DNA of 64,000 bases from Hirudinaria manillensis (lineage: Eukaryota; Annelida; Clitellata; Hirudinida; Hirudinidae). Location: assembly GCA_034509925.1 (NCBI GenBank), contig CM067530.1, positions 7,070,001-7,134,000 on the forward strand, given 5' to 3'. Numbering within the stretch: position 1 is the first letter of the stretch; each line of letters begins with the position of its first letter. The position numbers and the translations under genes are program-made. Under the pieces are notes generated by a model, which was given only the letters and a program-made list of their open reading frames with translations, was not told the DNA's origin and did no database searches. This document shows, one piece after another, positions 35,901-46,500 of this stretch.

Positions 35901-36468
35901 TCCTCTTAAGAAATTCACTGACCCTAAGAAATCAATAGCTACTGCTTTAACAGCTCAGCCTTCACGACCTCATCATTTGGTTCTACCTGACATTAGTCAC
36001 TTTCAGCAAATTAGTGACTGTATTTGGCATCAGTCCAGAATTCAGAAGTTGAGACTCTAATGACCCATAAACAAACCTAGGCAAATAAGTGGAACACCTG
36101 AATGTTAAATGATCACAAAGCAAGAAACATAACCAACCTAGACTCTATCATAGAAACATAGATGGCACAGGCAATTGATTCATTCAATTCCTGAAAAAAA
36201 TTGTATCATGATTCCTCTCCTCAAAATTAAAAAAAAAAACAGGAAAATCATTAATGTAAAATCTCACAGATGTTTGTAAATGAGAAGCATCCCCCAAAGC
36301 TTGTATGCATGAAAAAACTTGATCACTTAGCTCATTAAGACTTAGTTGAGTACAAAACTCTTCTATTGCATCTTTTAGGGAATTATCATGAGCCTGGAGT
36401 ATTTTAACAAATTAAACAAATTAAATCTAAAGACACTCAAATGGGTTTTTGTTGTAAGACAATACCAT
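29939..36468 (-). CDS. RB1: Retinoblastoma-family pocket protein
   Basis: RB-family proteins bind E2F/DP and restrain S-phase entry; CDK phosphorylation releases them. The coding start is a three-base exon (ATG, 36468-36466) spliced to 36393-36268 (AHDNSLKDAIEEFCTQLS). The RbN cyclin-like repeats follow in many short exons: FHLLLCCVEYVIW near 35440, CILNELCQRYGANLDE near 35240, LVGNYSILHKQLGDIDELDF near 34850. Pocket A includes ARIQGLKSAFKMVSF (33790), FKVATSVYYDVLEAMI (33150) and FAFPWILNSLGLQSFDFFK (32560). Pocket B includes KLGRQKLMQLHAILN, CFNYCLQNKPHLFRDRHIDQ (31330) and VLMCCMYGVPKIFECEVKF (31100). The tail holds likely CDK sites (NSPFKVPLTPKAR, KDSP) and the KRLRF docking motif near the end, which resembles RB1 (KKLRF) more than p107. 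It stops at HS-TAA. Some junctions are approximate. Confidence 0.92.
31941..32306 (+). mobile_element. Non-autonomous Helitron in RB intron
   Basis: The element begins TCTATATAAATAAAAATG and ends CCACTAG, so it has the 5' TC and 3' CTAG ends of Helitrons. It sits exactly between a host A (31940) and T (32307), the known Helitron target. Close to the 3' end is a hairpin, AGCCAC (32275-32280), loop AGCAACGC, GTGGCT (32289-32294), then eight bases before CTAG. There are no inverted repeats, no target duplication and no Rep/helicase coding sequence. At 366 bases it must move in trans. It lies between the RB exons at about 31.8 and 32.5 kb. Confidence 0.85.
32920..32950. repeat. (AT)n microsatellites in RB intron
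   Basis: Short runs of TATATATATA occur around 32911-32949 in an RB intron. They look like ordinary simple repeats. Confidence 0.7.
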
Positions 36469-36737
36469 AATTGTCACTTTAGATCCAGGAAACCCTGAAA
36501 TATACGAAAGACTTTTTCAGAGAAAAAATAAAGTTTCCCATTTCAGTCTCTAAAACATTGAACATTCAATGTTGGAAAAGTGGTCTTCTTAAATATTGTT
36601 TCGAGTAAATGCAATAAAAAAAAATTATAAATCATAAGTAGGCGAATTGTCATCTTTAGTATCACAATTATGGGCGCCGATATATTCTTCCTGGCCTCAA
36701 CGAGAAATGAACACACCCACTAAATACCCGCAAACAA

Positions 36738-36745
36738 TTTCCCGC
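36738..36745 (+). promoter_or_regulatory. E2F consensus site upstream of RB
   Basis: TTTCCCGC exactly fits the E2F consensus TTTSSCGC. It lies about 270 bases upstream of the RB start codon. Known RB genes are E2F targets, so autoregulation is plausible, but a single 8-base match can occur by chance. Confidence 0.45.
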
Positions 36746-36885
36746 AAGAAAATCGGTAACGTCTTATGGCGTTTATAAAGCATTATTGTTGAATGACCCG
36801 TAGGCACCTAATTACAACTGAATTAACTGGGACAAGACACCTCACCTAGATACAAGGCCCCGATTTCAGCCAAACAAGCAAAAAA

Positions 36886-36893
36886 TTGGCGGG
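36886..36893 (+). promoter_or_regulatory. Second E2F-like site (TTGGCGGG)
   Basis: TTGGCGGG matches the E2F core in one orientation, and two more GGGCG-type runs follow within 25 bases. It lies about 145 bases from the TTTCCCGC site, in the same GC-richer patch upstream of RB. Confidence 0.4.
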
Positions 36894-37716
36894 CTGAATG
36901 TTGGGCGAGTTGGGCGGCTTGGACCTTATATACTTATAAAGAGTTTTGAGGCTTTTCTAAATATTCTAAAGTAACTTTTAAAATAGTTTAGTAATTATAA
37001 TTAAAACGCATTTGTAATGCAATCACGTGGTTTTTGACGGCAAATTCGATAAAATCATCCAGCCATAATTAGTCAATAATAGTCACTGATAATTAGATTG
37101 CAAAGGTATGTCAACATTATAGTGTTTTTCGACAACTAGACTGTTATAAATAGCCTTTTGAATTGATTTAAGTTCAATAATTATTCCTAAGATTATCAAT
37201 CACATCAATAGATACATTATTTATCTAATCCAAAGAAGAAAAATATGTACATTATCCCATGACATTAGGTTATTATATAGGAGCAGCAATAAGCTCGAAG
37301 ACAATTTAGCGACATTAGCTAAAAACACGAAATTTGCTTTGCAGATAAAGCTTGTCGACTTGGATTACGCACGTGTTTTACTCATGACCGACAAAAATGA
37401 GCTACTTAATAAATAGCAAAATTATCCCCTTTCATTGACCTTAACCTCTAAGTTGTTGTATAAAGCGCTCCTCTGACCTCTCCATGCAGTGCTGGTTCGG
37501 CTCGCTTATCTGCTTAGAGAGGTGGTTTGGGAAGCGATGCATAGTGGAAAGTTTCGTTGCTTTGAGCAAATATAAATCTCATCTTAAATCGTTGATTAGC
37601 CTTTATGGGATATTGTAGTGACTAAGCTGCTACAATATTTTTATTCCGCTGAAAAAGATTGAAACAATTGAATCTACTTCGGGAAAGGTTAATTCCAGTG
37701 AAGCTTGATAAGAGAA

Positions 37717-40700
37717 ATGTCTTCTATGATGCGGGCCCGTAGAGGATCGTTTGTTAAAAGTCTGAAAGACTTAGATGTGGATTTGGACGACTTCTTTTAT
37801 GATGGTGGTCTTAGAGCTTCGAGGAAGAATCAATGGTACTTTGAGATCGCCTGGGAAGTAGCCAACAAAGGTTTGCATAAATTTATTTCTGGAATTAATG
37901 ACATTTCGAATTAATGAAATTTTATTAGTTGGAGGAATTTACACTGTTCTGAGGACAAAAGCTGCTGTTACTGTTGATGAGTTGGGAGAGCAGTATTACA
38001 TGGTTGGGCCTTATGTTGAACAATTTGTTAGGATGGAAGTGGAAGTTTGTGAACCAACACATAATGAGGCCTTAACAAAGACTCTCCAGCACATGAGGAG
38101 CCATGGAATGAAGGTAAATTTACAAATGTTTGAGCTATTTCTAAAATGATGAATGACCAAATGTTGAATCAGGTTGTTTTTGGGAGATGGCTCATTGAGG
38201 GATGCCCCAATGTCATTCTTTTCGACATTGGATCAGGGGCTTGCAAGTTAAATGAGTGGAAGAATGAACTTTGGGAGAGTGCCCATGTTGGGATACCTTG
38301 GCAAGATCGAGAATCGAATGATGCTGTGGTCTTTGGATTTTTAACTGTTTGGCTACTGTCCAAGGTTTGTTGGTTTTTATTGAGATTAATTATGGCTAAT
38401 TACATTGTTTTTGTAAATTCTTTAACTGAAGGATGTTCTGCAATTTTATTTCAGTTTCGAGAGAATTTAAACAACGAGCCTTACATAGTGGCTCACTTCC
38501 ATGAATGGATTGCTGGTGTAGGACTTTTCATTTGCCACACAAGACATCTTGGAATATCAACAATATTCACAACTCATGCTACACTTTTGGGAAGATATTT
38601 GAGTGCAGGATCTGCTGATCTCTATAACACCCTTGACAAAGTTGGTTGAATTTTATTATTTTCAATACATGTTTGGATGGTATCAATTTGCAAGACCATT
38701 TATTTTATTAAATTGAATATGCTTGTTCACTGCATCAAATTAGAGAGCAATCCCTCATTGAATTTCTCTAAGAATCTCTCATTAGCACTTACTTAAGTGA
38801 TTGTTCTTAATTGTAATTAGTTTTAAATAACTATGTTTTGTCTTATCTCTACAGTTCAATTTGGATAAAGAGGCAGGAGATAGGGGAATCTACCACAGGT
38901 ATTGCATTGAAAGGGCAGCAGCTCACTGTGCAGATGTCTTCACTACAGTCTCAGAAATCACTGGCTTTGAAGCCGAGCATCTCTTAAAGAGAAAGCCAGG
39001 TTTTTTTATTTAATTTTTGTTTAAAACTTCTTAATTTAGAAGTTTGTATTGACTCATCATGTTTGTTAGATTGAATAAATTATGTTTGCTGGAATTGTGA
39101 ATAATGCAATGATTGGATTTGCCTAAAACAATGGCTCCCAAACTTTTTCTACTCAGCCTTTTCGAAAAAGTTTGTGATCCAACTGAATCTTAGTTCTACT
39201 AAATATGAAGAAACTAATAAAAACGGGCAACCTTTTTAACTTCAGAAGTGAACAATAAGAAACAATAAAACTGAACTAATAAATAAGTAAATAATTCATA
39301 TGTTAATCTTACTGCAAAAAATAGAAATTAAAAAATTGTCTATACCCAGCACCCTGCGCTTCCTCCCACTTTGGGAATCATGACCTCTGCTGTAAATTAA
39401 ATTGATTGCTTTATTAGCCTATTTGAAAAAGGAAGCTTTTTTTGATTGAGATATTCCATGTCATTTAGATATGATCCTCCCAAATGGACTTAATGTCCAG
39501 AAATTTGCTGCACTGCATGAATTCCAAAACAGACATGCTTTGGCGAAGGAGAAAATCAACAACTTTATCAGAGGACATTTTCATGGGTACGAAACACTTC
39601 ACTCGACTTTTATAATTAATTAATTATCTATTTACTTCTCCTCTAAGTTGATCTTTGGAATAATGAAATTGGAATTTATTTCAGTCACTACGATTTTGAT
39701 CTGGACAAGACGTTATATTTATTTATTGCCGGTCGATACGAATTTTCCAACAAAGGAGCCGACGTTTTCATCGAAGCCCTTGCCAGACTCAACTACATGC
39801 TTAAGGTAATGAATTTTAATGAATTTAAATGAAATACTAGCTTACAGGTTAACATTGGATCAGTTCCAAAATGCATTTTGATTTCTTTCATTGGCTTCTC
39901 GAAGGTCGAAGGAAGCGAGGTGACTGTCGTGGCTTTCTTGATTTTTCCAACAAAGGCTTCAAACTTTAACGTTGAATCTCTGAGGGGTCAAGCCATCTCA
40001 AAACAACTTAGGGACACCGTGTCTGACCTTCAAAAAGAGATTGGTCATAGGATTTTTGAGAGTTGTCTTAGGTTATTTATTTTTAATATGATTTATTTTT
40101 CATATAAAGGCCTGATTCATGCCAAGATTAATTGCAGTTCTTAAAAAGATATTTGTTTTGTTTTATAATCTTTACAATGTTACTGTATTATTACATCAGC
40201 ATGCTTAAATATATTCATTATGTTTGTACAAAATGGTGTATGCATCATTTTCAGGGGTGAACTTCCAAAAAGTGAAAATATGTTAATGAAAGAAGATCTT
40301 GTAAAGCTGAAGAGATGTATTTACGCTGCTCAAGTGGGTTTGAACAAGCTTGGCAATTGATTTTAGAATGATATTTATTCAATCATTTTGCCTTTTAGAG
40401 GCACAATCTTCCTCCAATTTGTACACACAATGTGGTTGACGATGGAATTGATCCAGTGCTGTGTGCCTTCAGGAGGTGTCAGCTTTTCAATTCTCACCAA
40501 GATAGGGTCAAAGTAAGTCAATTTGCTTTAAATTTATATTTTTTTTAGGGTCTCTACATTATTTACAATTGGCAAACATTGGTTTTAATTTTTGCTTAAT
40601 ATTTGGTTTTTTTGCAGGTGATATTTCATCCCGAGTTTCTCAATTCTACTAATCCTCTTTTTGGCATGGATTATGAAGAGTTTGTTAGAGGCTGCCATCT

Positions 40701-41972
40701 TGGAGTGTTTCCATCTTATTATGAACCTTGGGGTTATACCCCAGGTGGGTTTCCATTTCTTGTTTGCTGACCAAATTTAATAAAATTTATTAGCATCTTA
40801 CAATTACATAAACAGAATTTTAAATCAAACATGGAATGTAATTGTAGCAGATTCCATTTTGCCCATAGATATTATTTTAATATGAATTCACATTATATCT
40901 CTTTTGTGAATTAGTCGAGGGAAGGATTATTTGTGATTTGTTTCCTTAAGTTAAAATTATATTTTGGCAATAACTTATTAAATTAATGTATTTCAGCCGA
41001 ATGCACAGTCATGGGCATCCCAAGTATAACAACTAACCTCTCTGGATTTGGTTGTTTTATGCAGCAACACATTCAGGACCCTCAGTCATACGGCATCTAC
41101 ATTATTGATCGCCATTTCAAAAGTGTTGAAGAATCTGTCCAGCAACTGGCCCAGGTTTCCATAAATACATTTTTAGAAATATAATTTTTATTTATAGAAA
41201 CTAATTTTAAACACAGCCTTTCAAGAGAAAATTAATCAGTGGATGCCTTTTTTTCAGTACATGTTCGATTTTTCTCATCTGACACGAAAGCAGAGAATCA
41301 TTCAAAGGAATCGCACTGAACGACTGAGTGACCTTCTCGATTGGAAGAACTTAGGAATTGTTTGTATACTTGCCTGATGTGAAGTGCTTTGTATTGGTGC
41401 CAGATAAATAATTTAAATGGTGGTCTAGAGAACATTTAAACATGCCAATTCATTTTCATTGCATGAAAATTGTGAAAAGTGGTTTCATATGCAAAACTTA
41501 AAAGTAAATTAGAGACATCACATCATGCATAATCTCATATTTGTGAACTGTCATGAGATCAAGTTTTTAAATTATTTTGCATCCTTGAATTTCTAAAAAA
41601 AAAATGTCTGTTATGTTACAGTATTATTACAAAGCTAGGAATTTGGCCTTGCACAGGACTCATCCTGAACTCTTTGATGATGTCACAACACCAGTGAGCT
41701 TTTGACTATTTTAAATTTATGAACATAATTTATATCTTTGCATAATATATATATTACTATTTCTAAAAAAATTTAAATTAATTTCTCTCCAGGTTGGTGT
41801 TGGTAAAGTACCAAAGCCCCACTCTCAGCCAACTTCCCCCTCCACCTCGAGAACATCTTCTCCGTTGCCATGTTCCCTCGATGATGATGAACCCGACAGC
41901 GAGGAGGAAAAGGAGGAACTGAGCAAAGTGGAAGCTTCGAGTGGACGGGTGACACCCTTGTCTGTTCAATGA
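37717..41972 (+). CDS. GYS: Glycogen synthase (GT3, animal type)
   Basis: The enzyme adds glucose from UDP-glucose to glycogen in the cytosol. Fifteen exons are recognisable. The start is ATG 37717 ([16 protein letters not shown]); an upstream in-frame frame opens without ATG. The GT-B fold blocks are intact: [107 protein letters not shown] and the catalytic [20 protein letters not shown]. The arginine cluster used for glucose-6-phosphate activation and for phospho-inhibition is present ([18 protein letters not shown]). The N-terminal RRGSF is a basophilic kinase site in the place of regulatory site 2. The tail keeps a site-3-like ladder ([16 protein letters not shown]) followed by an acidic CK2-type stretch, but is much shorter than the vertebrate C-terminus. 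Confidence 0.97.
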
Positions 41973-43528
41973 AAGGTCCTTCTCCCAATCCAGTACCCAT
42001 TGTCACTGGCAGTCCCCTCAATATTTATTAGCATAATCATGTTATTAAATGATTTATTGAAAGTGATAAGCAAAATTTATGTTTTGAATTTTAGTTTTAA
42101 ATGGAATATTTGGTTCATTTTGTTTCAGATTTTTTTTTAGTGGTATTTTTAGATTATTTTTTGTTTAAGCCAAATATTGGATATTTTAAATGTTCATTTT
42201 GATGAGGACACTTTGAAAACTTATGAGTGAAATAATTGGTCCATGAATTGTATTTAGAATACTTATAAATTATAATTTTGTAATGATGTTTGAAGTCCTC
42301 AGGAAGTTTGTTCTCACATGCTCTGAGGCATCACGATAAGTAGCATTTGGTCTTGATTCATATGTGGTACTTGAAGAATTTTTGTCCGTACTCAGATGTT
42401 ACTGTTTGGTTTCATGATATTACTGTTAGGTCGCGGTAGAGACTATGGAGATATCTTAAAGTTGGTGGGTTGTAATGGGCTCAAACGTAAGGGTAAGTGG
42501 GCTTTCGGGCCTCATCGCATTTGTGGCAGTTTAATTTGGCGAAGGGGGTCGGAGCCGGTGCTTCTGGTTTTGAGTGAGATATCTGTATCGGGCGTTAGAA
42601 GTGTGTACGATGTTTTTTAATTATAAATAAAAATTTATTCAAAATTGTGGATCTAATTTTTTTTTCAAATTTAGCTTTTCGACATATTATCGTTTAAAAA
42701 ATTATCTTTACTTTGTTTACTGTCCCGCTTTTGTTATTAAATTTGAATCGCATTTTAGCTTAATCCGGATAAATTTGGATACCAGTTGCATTTTATAAAA
42801 TTGCGATTTTGCAATTAAATGTTTGAGGTAAGTCTGGCAAAATATATTTGTGTAATTGTGCTCCGCTAGGTTTTGTTGGCTTCTATTCGTAGTCCTAGTA
42901 AATCTGCACTGTCTAAATAGCTGCTCACAACTTTATAAACCACCTCGATTTTGCATCAAATTCATTGGATTTAAACAAAAATCAGCTGTGAGAGGGTCAA
43001 ACATGCAGAATGTTTTTAAACCAGTTAAAGGACAATGGGGATTCTATTTAAACATTAAAAAATTTAAGAATTATTTTTTAACCAACATGTAAAACATTTG
43101 AGGCAGAATTTGTGGCCCTTCGCTTCAGGTGATGGAAAAAAGTTAACTACTTAAATGTTCCTTAAATCACTTCTCAGATAATATCCAAACTTAATCTGAT
43201 GAAATAGTCAACATCTGATTATCTAGATCAAAGCAACTTTGGTGAGAATTGGCTACTACAGTTTAAGGCAGAACAGCTCATTCAATTGGGTGATTTATAT
43301 TTGGCTGAAAAAAGAATTCTGATTTGCCAAACTTTAAGAGAGATTCCATTCTTAACTAAAGTGCATTTTTATTTGAGTTAGAGCATTAACTTCAATTTTA
43401 ACATGAAGACTTGTCATGTAGCTTAATTATGCTAATTTAGTTTAACTAATTATTAAATTATTTTAGTAAATGAATTTTGGCATATTACTTGCTAAAGGAT
43501 AATCCATATCTCATCCCTAGGATTCCCT
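41973..43528. other. Intergenic, glycogen synthase to BUB1
   Basis: AT-rich spacer containing the glycogen synthase 3' UTR and the BUB1 upstream region. An AATAAA occurs near 42627. A G-rich patch with a 74-codon open frame at 42396-42620 has no recognisable relative. No RNA gene or mobile element is evident. Confidence 0.4.
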
Positions 43529-46500
43529 ATGCAGCCTCCCAAAGACCCATCCCATTTAAATAACATTTCATGTCTTCAAAGGTAACATAAAAATTGTTGA
43601 TGCAATGGACAGCCATAGCTTTGCATATTGTTATCTTGTAGATGTGAGCGAGAAATAGAATCATATTCTGGTGATGATCCTCTTCATGTTTGGGAAAAGT
43701 TTGTGTGCGATTGAACATGGATTAATTATTGAACTAGTACAATAACATCAAAGTTCTTTTTAAGGAACATTGAGTGGACAACAAAATTGGATGAACGAGC
43801 TTGTTTCAATTTGATGACCAGGTGCATTGATAGATTTAGAAACGAAAAGAGATATCACAACGACTGGCGTTTTGTAAAGATTTGCATTCTTCGAGTGAGT
43901 TAATAAATGAGGTAAAGTTGATTTTATGTGCAAGAACTTAACGAGACACTTTCGTAATCCAGGTCTTGAAATGTAAGGACAAAAATGTGGCATGTAGGAG
44001 GCTGCACAGTCTTGGCATTGGTAAAACAGAAGGACGCTTCTATGTGTTTTGGGCGAATTCATGCATGTCACAGGGGGAAATGGATGAGGCTGGATTGATA
44101 TTTGAAATGGGTTTGGAAATGAGCAACAGCCACATTGATGAGCTCAGGGTCTCATACAAGTAAGAGCTTGAATTGTTTTTTTTTAAATTTTTATGATCTC
44201 ATTATTATGAATAAAAGAAACAGACAAAATTAAGAATTGAGAAATTTCAATTTGTTACAGTGTCACATTATTGTTGCATTGTTATAATTAAAATACTGTT
44301 CTCAATCTTTTGTAATTTATATTTTATTTCTTCTAACAGCATGTTTCTTGAAGGAAGCAGAAAAAAGTAAGATTTTTGAATCAAGAAATTTTAATTTGAA
44401 GTTGAGGCAAATTTTAATAAGGTTGTTATAAAATGTCTTCCTGCCATTTTCATCAGGTCACATCAAAAGGAAGAGAACCGCAAGGAAGTGATAGTTTTGG
44501 GAGTTGGTTTTTTTTGTTTTTTTTTTTAATAGAAAGCTCAATTTAACGAAATAAGAGATTAAGTTTTTTGTATTGAGAAATATCATATGAACACTAGGAT
44601 GGATGTAAAACTGAATTGGCTAAATGTCATTATTGATTACTTAATAATTTGTTAACTGATATTTTTGTTTCAGTCAATAAACATTGAGGATTTGGAAAAT
44701 CATTGTGTTGAGGTTATTCTTTGAAGATTTTGTGGGGGGTTTTTAAATACTGGATTACATTATTGACTATTTAATTTACTTTGGAGTGAATAGAATTTTA
44801 ATACTATGAATTAGAAGCACTGCTTTTAAAGCAATAACTTGTAAGAATTATATTTTAGGAATTAATGGCCAAGAGGTGGTACGATGGAAAGCACAGATCT
44901 CAGAGGTTCGGCAAAAAGCCTGATTTCAGAGAAATAAGTGAGTATGCTTTATGCCTATTGCAAGTGCTGTTGTGCAAGTGATCCTATCTTATCATATCAA
45001 GTTAAAATGAATCAATTACTTATTAGAGAAGAAGTCTACTTTTGGATTAGCATTGGAAAACATCAGAGAGGAGGCAGATAGTTACCAAACAATTAAGTAA
45101 GATTTGATTAAAATCAAATTAATTTCCATAATTGTTCACCAAGTTGATAAACAATCATATGCTATTATCATCTGCTCAACAGTTCCACTTTATCACCTGT
45201 AAAGAAATTGATCTTTGGAGACGAATTCATAAATGAGCAGGAAGCGTCTACTTTGATGTCCGAGCCCAGCATTCCCTCGGACATGCCGCCCATCCATTCT
45301 GTGCAACAGACGAGCAGACTATCAGTAGTCGATTATAAATTTTCTCAGCATCAAGTTCCTCAAGAAGATGGGGTTGATGATGATAATGATGATGATGACG
45401 ATTATGAAGATGATATGGTGAGATTCTTTGGAGTTTTTTTATTGTTATGCTTTTGATGCATTTGATTCATATTTAATGCCAGTTATTTTTAACCAAGACC
45501 AAGCACACAAAGTATGCCAAAACATATCTGGAGGGTTTGTTCTTTGGATCATCTGAGCCTGATAAGACTCTTGCTGAAGGTTAGTTAATGTTGAATGTTT
45601 AGTCAGAATTTTAATTATGCCAATTCTAGAACCATTTTAACAATTATTATTATTATTATTTATCATCAGCAGCTGTAGAGGAAAAGGTTGAGGAGCCATT
45701 TTTTGTCTACGAAGATCCTTTGCCACAAAATTGCTTTAAAATATACGAGGATTCTGAGACAAGTTTGGGCAAAGGTGAAACTCAGAAAGCTCCCATTGTG
45801 AATTTGAGCGAAGATGTTGAAAATAAAGGAGATGCAGTTGTTATACAAAGCAAGGGTTTGGCTCTGGAGTATGAGTCATACAAAGTGGCAAATGTTGAAA
45901 TAACTCCCCAAGAGAAAAGTAAAATGGTTAAATGCATTAACCAGCAGGAAGATATGTCTTTCTTCTCCATGTCCGCTATAAATATTGTCCAATCACAGGT
46001 TTTTTTTTCATTGATTTATTAATTTTTCACAATAATTTATTGACAGAATTTATTTTCGTTTTTATTGATATTATTAGGCAGATAAAAGCATTTCGAATTT
46101 TCAAGAATTCAGTAAAGGATTGGAGCCAGGCAAAACCTCAACACAGAATGTCACAAATATTTTCAAATCTTTTGTAAAGTCCAAAGGTGCCTTTAATTAT
46201 TTACAAACTCTTGATGAATTCATGGATCTGTCAAAAGAAAGCTTCCGACACGAGCATCAAGAAGAAGGAAATGCCCACATATCTTTGTGTGATGACAATA
46301 AGAAGCTTGCAGTCCCACATGGCCTGGCAGACTTCTGTGCTCCACATAATATAAGCCATTCTAGCTTCCAAGGAGTTGAGAAGTCACTCCCTGATTATTC
46401 AAAGAAGCATCACGTTGAAGATTGTAAACTCGATAACACTTTAACATCAAAGCCATTTGATAGGTCCATTGATGACGACCCTTTCCATTGCGTCCCATCC

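Larger units (their letters stand above)
36469..37716. promoter_or_regulatory. Divergent RB / glycogen synthase promoter region
   Basis: About 1.25 kb separates the RB start codon (-) from the glycogen synthase start codon (+), so both promoters, and probably 5' UTR exons, lie here. It is AT-rich except for a GC-richer patch around 36,690-36,920 nearer RB, which holds two E2F-like motifs listed separately. No protein-coding exon is convincing within it. Confidence 0.6.

Noticed and set aside
42396..42620. Gly/Leu-rich 74-codon frame after glycogen synthase
   Set aside because: No domain, signal or splice context; likely 3' flanking sequence.
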